From: Sphingomonas bacterium
GTDB lineage: Bacteria > Pseudomonadota > Alphaproteobacteria > Sphingomonadales > Sphingomonadaceae
Direction of reading: 5' to 3'
DNA: 40,031 nucleotides
Assembly: GCA_030149245.1 (NCBI GenBank)
Contig: JASBRX010000026.1
Coordinates: 1 to 40,031, forward strand
Notes under the pieces: model-generated
Seen by the model: the letters and a program-made list of their open reading frames with translations, nothing else
What the model was told of the DNA's origin: nothing
Databases searched by the model: none
In this document: piece by piece, positions 34,218-40,031 of the stretch
Layout: every line of letters begins with the position of its first letter
Numbering within the stretch: position 1 is the first letter of the stretch
Program-made: the position numbers and the translations under genes

Positions 34218-34814
34218 ATGCCGCACCGGATTATTGACCTGTATCAGCGCCATGCCGCAGCCTTTGACGCGGCGCGGCGCAACAGCTTTCCGGAACGGAC
34301 CTGGTTTGAACGGTTCGAACGGATGCTGCCCGCCAAGGCCGAACTGCTCGACCTGGGCTGTGGCGGGGGTGAGCCGATCGCGCGGTTCCTGATCGATCAT
34401 GGGCACCATGTGACCGGAGTCGACAGCTCGGCAACGTTGATCAACCTCGCCCGCACCCGCTTTGCGCGCCACAGCTGGATCGAGGCGGACATGATGCGCT
34501 TCGGCGGCGACAGCGGCGCCTATGACGGCATCCTCGCCTGGAGCAGCCTGTTTCATCTTGAGGTCGACAAGCAGGAAAAGCTGATCCGCCGCATCGGCGT
34601 GTGGCTGCGCAAGGGTGGCGTCGCGCTGTTCAACACCGGCCCCGCAAATGGCGTCGCGATGGGGGAGTTCGAGGGCGAAGAATTGTACCACGCCAGCCTG
34701 TCCCAGATCGAGTATCGCACGGTGCTTGCCGAGAGTGGCCTGACCGTGGTCAATCACGTCAGCGAGGATGCAAGCTGCGGTGGGTTCACCGTATGGCTGG
34801 TGGGGAAAATGTGA
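34218..34814 (+). CDS. SAM-dependent methyltransferase (class I)
   Basis: A 198-residue small Rossmann-fold methyltransferase. Motif I is LLDLGCGGG (43-51), and VTGVDSS (65-71) supplies the acidic residue that holds the ribose of SAM. YDGILAWSSLFHL is motif IV, and WLRKGGVALFN is motif post-II. The substrate is unknown. ATG 34218 was chosen over an upstream frame by the family-like start MPHRIIDLYQRHAAAFD. Its TGA overlaps the next gene's ATG by one base, so the two are coupled. Confidence 0.85.
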   Translation: MPHRIIDLYQRHAAAFDAARRNSFPERTWFERFERMLPAKAELLDLGCGGGEPIARFLIDHGHHVTGVDSSATLINLARTRFARHSWIEADMMRFGGDSGAYDGILAWSSLFHLEVDKQEKLIRRIGVWLRKGGVALFNTGPANGVAMGEFEGEELYHASLSQIEYRTVLAESGLTVVNHVSEDASCGGFTVWLVGKM

Positions 34815-35434
34815 TGCGCTTCATCGGTTGGTTGTTCGCTGGGGTGCTGTTGATCCTTGTAGGCTGGATTGGAGGCCCGGTCGCGATGGCAACCTATCGC
34901 GTGGCGATGGCGACCGATCCAGCCGTGGCAAGGAGTCAAACTGCCGAAGATCTGCTCGACGCCTATCGACGGCCGCCCGCAGAAGCCTTTCGCTTAAACC
35001 TGTCGATCGTTTACACTCCACCAGACTATCGGCCGGCGCGTGCCTGCGGCTATGACCCCGACATCCTATTCAAGGATGAGAATGTCGCGTTTCTACAATC
35101 TGCGGATTGGGGGTTCGAGGTTTTGCAGCGGCGCGCGTCCGCCGACCAGGTGCGCATTATCGATGATTACCGCGCCGAGCATTTCGCGAAGCATCATGCG
35201 GTCGCCACGATGGCTGCATTGAGCCAGTGCCTCAATAGTCCATTGGCCGCTTTATGCCGGGGTCGGGTGGATCGCATGACCGCGGCTGCAGACGCTGCTG
35301 GAGCTAAGGAGCTCGCCGAGTTGCAAGACGTCACACGCAAGCAGAACCAGGCAATCCTCTGCACCTTCCTCGATGGCGCAGCGGCCCGTCGCGGCATCGC
35401 GAAAACCGCAGCCGCGACGAAGCCTGCGCCTTAA
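34814..35434 (+). CDS. Small membrane-anchored protein, unknown
   Basis: 206 residues. The N-terminal hydrophobic helix ([23 protein letters not shown]) is a signal anchor. The rest is a soluble, mainly helical domain with about four Cys ([26 protein letters not shown]), perhaps disulfide-linked in the periplasm. It is translationally coupled to the methyltransferase gene. Its codons look less GC-rich than its neighbours by eye, which could mean a recent or weakly expressed gene. Its stop overlaps the convergent thiSG stop. No family recognised. Confidence 0.6.
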   Translation: MRFIGWLFAGVLLILVGWIGGPVAMATYRVAMATDPAVARSQTAEDLLDAYRRPPAEAFRLNLSIVYTPPDYRPARACGYDPDILFKDENVAFLQSADWGFEVLQRRASADQVRIIDDYRAEHFAKHHAVATMAALSQCLNSPLAALCRGRVDRMTAAADAAGAKELAELQDVTRKQNQAILCTFLDGAAARRGIAKTAAATKPAP

Positions 35435-36420
35435 ATCAACCCTGCGAGCGGGCTCGAGGGATCGGCGTAGCGGCGTTGCCCCATGCGACCGCTGCGATAG
35501 GCAAGCCGCCCGCTCTCGACCGCCAGCTTCATTGCGCGCGCCATCAGGATCGGGTCCTTGGCCTCCGCGATTGCCGTGTTCATCAGCACGCCGTCGCAGC
35601 CCAGCTCCATCGCCACCGCCGCGTCACTCGCCGTGCCGACGCCGGCATCGACCAGCACCGGCACCTTCGCACCCTCGACGATGAGGCGGATGGTCACCCG
35701 GTTCTGGATGCCCAGCCCCGATCCGATCGGCGCGCCCAGCGGCATGATTGCGACGGCCCCCGCATCCTCCAGCCGCTTCGCTGCGATCGGATCGTCGACG
35801 CAATAGACCATCGGCAGGAAACCCTCCTTGGCCAGCACCTCGGTCGCGCGCAGCGTTTCGTGCATGTCGGGATACAGCGTCTTCGCCTCCCCCAGCACCT
35901 CCAGCTTGACCAGATCCCATCCGCCAGCTTCGCGCGCCAGCCGCAACGTGCGGATCGCGCTCTCGGCGTCGAAACAGCCGGCAGTGTTGGGGAGGTACGT
36001 AATCTTCTTCGGATCGATGAAGTCGGTCAGCATCGGCGCCTTGGGATCGCTGACATTCACGCGGCGCACCGCGACTGTGACGATCTCCGCACCGCTCGCC
36101 TCGACCGCCGCCGCATTCTGGGCGAAATCCTTGTATTTCCCGGTCCCGACGATCAGGCGCGAGTTGAAGGTGCGCCCCGCGACCGTCCAGCTGTCGGCAT
36201 GATCCCCGCCGCCGACAAAGTGCACGATCTCGATCTCGTCGCCATCCTCCACGGTCACCTGCGCCAGCGTCGAGCGCGGCACGACCTCCAGATTGCGCTC
36301 CACCGCCACCTTTTCCGGCACCAGCCCCAGTTCATTGGCCAGATCGGCCAGGCTGATCCCGCCCGCAACGCGGCGATGCTCGCCATTGACCGTGATCGTG
36401 ATGGTGCCGTCGGCGTGCAT
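35431..36420 (-). CDS. thiS-thiG: ThiS-ThiG fusion: sulfur carrier and thiazole synthase
   Basis: A 329-residue bifunctional protein of thiamine synthesis. Residues 1-70 are ThiS ([20 protein letters not shown]... ending HFVGGG). The rest is ThiG ([28 protein letters not shown] with the Schiff-base Lys, [10 protein letters not shown], and the C-terminal [12 protein letters not shown] barrel). ThiG builds the thiazole phosphate from DXP, dehydroglycine and ThiS sulfur. In normal ThiS the Gly-Gly is the free C-terminus; here it is internal and followed by DHAD. The ATG at 36420 has AGGAGC upstream; the longer frame was rejected. No TPP riboswitch is seen. Confidence 0.93.
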   Translation of the reverse strand: MHADGTITITVNGEHRRVAGGISLADLANELGLVPEKVAVERNLEVVPRSTLAQVTVEDGDEIEIVHFVGGGDHADSWTVAGRTFNSRLIVGTGKYKDFAQNAAAVEASGAEIVTVAVRRVNVSDPKAPMLTDFIDPKKITYLPNTAGCFDAESAIRTLRLAREAGGWDLVKLEVLGEAKTLYPDMHETLRATEVLAKEGFLPMVYCVDDPIAAKRLEDAGAVAIMPLGAPIGSGLGIQNRVTIRLIVEGAKVPVLVDAGVGTASDAAVAMELGCDGVLMNTAIAEAKDPILMARAMKLAVESGRLAYRSGRMGQRRYADPSSPLAGLI

Positions 36421-36508
36421 GGTTGCTCCTGACCGGTTGAACTCGTGGCGCGCATATAGGAAGCTTTGCGGGCGGCCAACACCGTCGCGCAGATATGGAA
36501 GGACCGGC

Positions 36509-37867
36509 ATGCCGCACCTCTCCCGTCGTCGCCTCGTTACCTCTGCCGCCGCGCTCGCCGCCGCCGCGCCGTTTAGGGCCATCGCCCAGACCGGTGCGGC
36601 AGCCGATCCTACCCTGCTCGCCGCGATCCGCGACCATCTGGGCTATTCGGTCGGGTTCCGCCGCAAGTTCGGCACTGGCACCTATTCCGCGCCGGGACGC
36701 GCCATTCCGCCGAGCCTTGCAGCAATGACGGTCCGATCGATCACCCACCGCCTGGCACAGAGTTCGGGCAGCCGACCGACATGCGCACTGCTGCACTGGC
36801 GCCGCCCCGATGGACGGCTGCATGGCTGGCTGCTCGACGGGACGGGCGTCCTCGCGACCGGTGCCAGCGCTGGACCTTATGACAGCCTTGCGTTTCTGCT
36901 CAACGCCTTGCGGGTCGATGCGCGGACAGCAACGCGGTCCCCGATCAAGCGCGGGTCCCCGCGCCCGCCCCCGCCGTTCCTCACCGCGCCCACCGACCCG
37001 CGCGCGCACTTCGCCCGCGCCCGCGACACACTGCTGCCCGGACCAATCGCCGCAGCACTGGCCGAGCGAAGCGGGCGGCTGTTGATCCTCCCGGCTCGCG
37101 ATACCGGCTCCGCGCCCTATGCCGCGTTGCCGCTGGGCGATGCGATGCTCGCCGATCGCTGGTCGACCGTGATCCTGCCCGACATCGAAACGCTGGCCGA
37201 TCCGCGCCGGACGTTCGACACACGGCTGGATCCGCGCAACGCACTCGTGGTCGGGAACCCCGATCTGTCGACCGATCCGGCCTATGAATGGAGCGACCTG
37301 CCCGGCGCGGCGGAGGAAGCGCAGGCCTTTGCGAAGGTCTTTGGCCTGCCGCCCACGCGGCTGCTGACCGGCAAAGCCGCGACGCGCGAGCGGGTGTTGG
37401 CGGCAATCGACAATTATGGCGAGGCGAGCATCGTCTACCTCGCCACCCATGGCCTCGCCAACTCGGTCAATCCGATGGACGGCAGTTTCGTCGCATTGGC
37501 CGATGGGCATCTTTATGGCCGCGACCTGCGCACGCCGCGGTTTCAGGCGTGGGCGGCGTGGCATCCGCTCGTCATTCTCAGCGCGTGCCAGACTGCGTTG
37601 GGTAAAACCTTCGACGGCGGCACCTATGGCGTCGCGCGCGGCTGGATTTCGGCGGGCGCGGGTCAGGTGGTGGCGAGCCTGTGGAACGTCAGCGACACCG
37701 CGACCCAGCTGTTGATGCTGCATTTCGCCGAACACGCCTTTCTCAAGCGCCAGCCCCCGGAAGAGGCGCTGCGCCTGGCCCAGCTCGACGCGCGCGGCGC
37801 CTTCGCGAACGATCCGGCCGCCTGGGCAAGCTTTACGCTGTTCGGGGCACCCTCCGCCGCGGGCTGA
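36509..37867 (+). CDS. Tat-exported CHAT-domain (caspase-like) protein
   Basis: 452 residues. The N-terminus [18 protein letters not shown] is a twin-arginine signal with an expected cut near AIAQ, so the folded protein should go to the periplasm. The C-terminal CHAT domain (about 190-450) keeps the His-Cys dyad: H314 in [10 protein letters not shown] and C360 in [13 protein letters not shown]. It also has [13 protein letters not shown] and the ASFTLFG ending typical of CHAT proteins. There is no fused TPR. ATG 36509 has AAGGA 5 bp upstream. It is divergent from thiSG (88 bp) and 59 bp before aroQ. The substrate is unknown. Confidence 0.85.
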   Translation: MPHLSRRRLVTSAAALAAAAPFRAIAQTGAAADPTLLAAIRDHLGYSVGFRRKFGTGTYSAPGRAIPPSLAAMTVRSITHRLAQSSGSRPTCALLHWRRPDGRLHGWLLDGTGVLATGASAGPYDSLAFLLNALRVDARTATRSPIKRGSPRPPPPFLTAPTDPRAHFARARDTLLPGPIAAALAERSGRLLILPARDTGSAPYAALPLGDAMLADRWSTVILPDIETLADPRRTFDTRLDPRNALVVGNPDLSTDPAYEWSDLPGAAEEAQAFAKVFGLPPTRLLTGKAATRERVLAAIDNYGEASIVYLATHGLANSVNPMDGSFVALADGHLYGRDLRTPRFQAWAAWHPLVILSACQTALGKTFDGGTYGVARGWISAGAGQVVASLWNVSDTATQLLMLHFAEHAFLKRQPPEEALRLAQLDARGAFANDPAAWASFTLFGAPSAAG

Positions 37868-37926
37868 AGCCTCGACCTTCGGCCCTGGCGCCGCTACAGC
37901 TCGGCCATCATTTCGCGAGTGCCCCG

Positions 37927-38361
37927 ATGCCCGACACGATCTTTGTTCTGAACGGCCCCAACCTCAACCTGCTCGGAACGCGTGAGCCGGAAATTTACGG
38001 CTCCGACACGCTCGACGACATTGCCGGGATGCTGGAGGACCGCGCCCGCGACCTCGACGTCACCGTCGATGTGCGCCAGTCGAATCATGAGGGGCATCTG
38101 ATCGACTGGATGCACGAGGCACAGGCGCGTGGGGCGAAGGCGGTGCTGCTCAACGCCGGCGCATTTACCCACACCAGCATCGCGCTGCACGATTGCATCA
38201 AATCGATCCGCACCCCGGTGATCGAGGTGCACCTGTCGAACCCGCATGCGCGTGAGGAATTCCGCCATCTGAGCTATGTCGGCCGCGCCGCAAAGGGCAC
38301 GATCGCGGGCTTTGGCGCGCGGTCCTATCTGCTCGCGCTCGAAGCGGCGGCGCGACTTTGA
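37927..38361 (+). CDS. aroQ: 3-Dehydroquinate dehydratase, type II
   Basis: A 144-residue small enzyme of the shikimate pathway that forms a dodecamer and converts 3-dehydroquinate to 3-dehydroshikimate. Signature: [20 protein letters not shown] with the conserved Tyr. Then [16 protein letters not shown] and [15 protein letters not shown], and the His in [15 protein letters not shown]. The ATG at 37927 fits the family start; the open frame extends back into the CHAT gene. It is followed 101 bp later by accB, a usual order in alphaproteobacteria (aroQ-accB-accC). Confidence 0.97.
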   Translation: MPDTIFVLNGPNLNLLGTREPEIYGSDTLDDIAGMLEDRARDLDVTVDVRQSNHEGHLIDWMHEAQARGAKAVLLNAGAFTHTSIALHDCIKSIRTPVIEVHLSNPHAREEFRHLSYVGRAAKGTIAGFGARSYLLALEAAARL

Positions 38362-38462
38362 TGCGGCGAGCGGTTTGCAAGCCGCGTCATCTTGACTAAT
38401 AGCCGCCTTTTCCTGCGCGCCGGTCCGGGATCCGGCGCGAACCGAACATCATTTGAGGTCGC

Positions 38463-38942
38463 ATGAGCGAAGATCATAAAAAGAGCATGCACGTGGACAT
38501 CGAGCTGGTGCGCCAGCTTGCAGCAGTGCTCGACGAGACCAACCTGACCGAGATCGAGGTTGAGGACGCCGACCGCAAGGTCCGCGTCGCGCGCAAGATC
38601 AGCGCCGCACCGGTCGCCTATGCCGCGCCCGCGCCGATGGCGGCCCCCGCCCCCGCTGCGGCACCCGCCGCAATGCCGTCCGACCCCGCGTCGATCACGC
38701 CGGCGCATGAAAATGCGGTCAAGTCGCCGATGGTGGGCACCGCCTATCTTTCCGCTGAACCGGGTGCGAAGCCGTTCATCGCGGTGGGCGATCAGGTCAA
38801 GGCGGGCGACACCCTGCTGATTGTGGAGGCGATGAAGGTCATGAATCCGATCGCCGCGCCGCATGGCGGCACCGTCAAGGCGATCCTGGTCGATAATGGC
38901 CAGCCGGTCGAGTTCGACCAGCCCCTCGTCGTCGTCGAGTAA
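38463..38942 (+). CDS. accB: Biotin carboxyl carrier protein of acetyl-CoA carboxylase
   Basis: A 159-residue carrier. An N-terminal segment (about 10-40) is followed by an Ala/Pro linker (55-75) and a biotinyl domain (80-159). The biotin-attachment Lys is K125 in [10 protein letters not shown]. The thumb-type loop is present. It carries CO2 between AccC and AccAD for malonyl-CoA synthesis. ATG 38463 has GAGG 5 bp upstream. accC starts 4 bp after its stop. Confidence 0.96.
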   Translation: MSEDHKKSMHVDIELVRQLAAVLDETNLTEIEVEDADRKVRVARKISAAPVAYAAPAPMAAPAPAAAPAAMPSDPASITPAHENAVKSPMVGTAYLSAEPGAKPFIAVGDQVKAGDTLLIVEAMKVMNPIAAPHGGTVKAILVDNGQPVEFDQPLVVVE

Positions 38943-38946
38943 GCCC

Positions 38947-40031
38947 GTGCCGGAGATCAAGAAGCTCCTGATCGCCAATCGCGGCGAGATCGCGTTGCGC
39001 ATCCATCGCGCGTGTCATGAGATGGGGATCAAGACGGTCGCGGTGCACTCCACTGCCGATTCCGACGCGATGCATGTGCGCCTGGCGGATGAGGCGATCT
39101 GCATCGGCCCACCCGCCGCTGCCGACAGCTATCTCAACATCCCGAACATCATCTCGGCCGCCGAGATCAGCGGCGCCGACGCTATCCACCCCGGCTATGG
39201 TTTCCTTAGCGAGAATGCCAAGTTCGCCGAAATCGTGGAGCTGCATAACCTGATCTTCGTTGGGCCGAAGCCCGAGCATATCCGCACCATGGGCGACAAG
39301 GTGGAGGCGAAGCGCACCGCGGGCGCGCTCGGCCTGCCGCTGGTGCCCGGCTCCGACGGCGCTGTCAGCGATCCGGCGGAAGCGGCCAGGCTGGCCGAGA
39401 CGATCGGCTATCCCGTCATCATCAAGGCGGCGAGCGGCGGCGGCGGCCGCGGGATGAAGGTGTGCGAGAGCGAGGACGAGCTCGAGACGCTGATGAAACA
39501 GGCCGGCAGCGAGGCCAAGGCGGCCTTCGGCGACGACACCGTCTATCTCGAGAAATATCTCGGCAATCCGCGCCACATCGAATTCCAGGTCTTCGGCGAC
39601 GGCAACGGCAACGCGATCCATCTCGGCGAGCGCGACTGCTCGCTGCAGCGCCGTCACCAGAAGGTGCTCGAAGAAGCTCCCTCGCCTATCATCTCGGCCG
39701 ACGAGCGCGCGCGCATGGGCAAGATCTGCGCCGACGCGATGGCCGAGATGGGTTATCGCGGCGCGGGGACGATCGAGTTCCTGTGGGAAAATGGCGAATT
39801 CTTCTTCATCGAGATGAACACGCGCATCCAGGTCGAACATCCGGTGACCGAGATGATCACGGGCTTCGACCTCGTCCGCGAACAGATCCGCATCGCGGGC
39901 GGCGCGGGCCTTTCGGTCAAGCAGGAGGACCTCGAATTCCGGGGCCATGCGATGGAATGCCGCATCAATGCCGAAGACCCGCGCAGCTTCCTGCCCTCGC
40001 CCGGCAAGGTCACCAGCTACCACGCCGCGGG
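38947..40031 (+). CDS. accC: Biotin carboxylase subunit of acetyl-CoA carboxylase (5' part; runs off the window)
   Basis: At least 361 codons of about 450. It starts with GTG at 38947 ([19 protein letters not shown]), 4 bp after the accB stop. The biotin carboxylase N-domain is followed by the ATP-grasp domain: [27 protein letters not shown] (ATP loop), [15 protein letters not shown] and [16 protein letters not shown] (catalytic Arg and carboxylate region). It ends inside the C-domain at the right window edge, with no stop seen. It uses ATP and bicarbonate to carboxylate AccB-biotin. Confidence 0.97.
   Translation, partial: MPEIKKLLIANRGEIALRIHRACHEMGIKTVAVHSTADSDAMHVRLADEAICIGPPAAADSYLNIPNIISAAEISGADAIHPGYGFLSENAKFAEIVELHNLIFVGPKPEHIRTMGDKVEAKRTAGALGLPLVPGSDGAVSDPAEAARLAETIGYPVIIKAASGGGGRGMKVCESEDELETLMKQAGSEAKAAFGDDTVYLEKYLGNPRHIEFQVFGDGNGNAIHLGERDCSLQRRHQKVLEEAPSPIISADERARMGKICADAMAEMGYRGAGTIEFLWENGEFFFIEMNTRIQVEHPVTEMITGFDLVREQIRIAGGAGLSVKQEDLEFRGHAMECRINAEDPRSFLPSPGKVTSYHAA

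Noticed and set aside
36421..36508. TPP riboswitch before thiSG
   Set aside because: The 88-bp gap is too short and lacks the conserved CTGAGA-type core.

Overview
The window looks like ordinary chromosome from an alphaproteobacterium, most likely a sphingomonad (Sphingomonas or a close relative). The reasons are high GC with G/C-ending codons, DksA with most zinc cysteines replaced, a DUF1465 protein, two DUF465 (YdcH-like) proteins, a ThiS-ThiG fusion, TTAA-N7-TTAA (CtrA-type) boxes, and two kinds of intergenic inverted repeat that I associate with sphingomonads. I see no phage, integrase, transposase, insertion sequence or CRISPR array.

Layout. 1-1930: an inverted repeat, trigger factor (tig, minus) and tRNA-Leu(UAG) just upstream of it. 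1927-14645 is a low-oxygen block. On the minus strand lie fixL, fixJ and a phosphosite-less pseudo-receiver. Divergent from them is ompW (plus), then a flavodoxin-fold quinone reductase and a universal stress protein (minus). Next comes the minus operon cydA-cydB-cydX-hemN, and divergent from it cydDC, followed by a 59-residue membrane protein. Haem-PAS oxygen sensing, a high-affinity bd quinol oxidase with its assembly transporter, and oxygen-independent haem synthesis fit together as one microaerobic programme. A GTA-N4-TCC motif sits upstream of fixL, usp and cydA on the coding strand and may be a shared regulator site.

14733-21700: rmuC, DUF1465, two divergent DUF465 genes, a PilZ protein and dksA. 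A 409-bp intergenic region rich in TTAA boxes follows, then a striking Ser/Gly-repeat exported protein ending in a PEP-CTERM-like sorting tail, a host-attachment-family protein and serS. 21693-26435: a composite REP-like palindrome, surE, an NlpD-like lipoprotein, a K+ channel with an RCK domain, and a convergent membrane histidine kinase whose transmitter resembles FixL. 26507-33789: an exported TPR protein (minus), then the plus-strand run rimO, M14-like peptidase, leucyl aminopeptidase-family protein and a ThDP enzyme, then a short RodZ-like HTH protein (minus).

33949-40031: csbD (minus), a methyltransferase and a small anchored protein (plus), the thiS-thiG fusion (minus), a Tat-exported CHAT (caspase-like) protein, aroQ, accB and the 5' part of accC, which runs off the right edge.

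The least explained items are the Ser/Gly-repeat sorting-signal protein with its CtrA-like upstream region, the exported CHAT protease, the M14-like protein behind rimO, the pseudo-receiver in the fixLJ operon, and the possible shared promoter motif of the microaerobic genes. All assignments are from reading the sequence; no database search was run.
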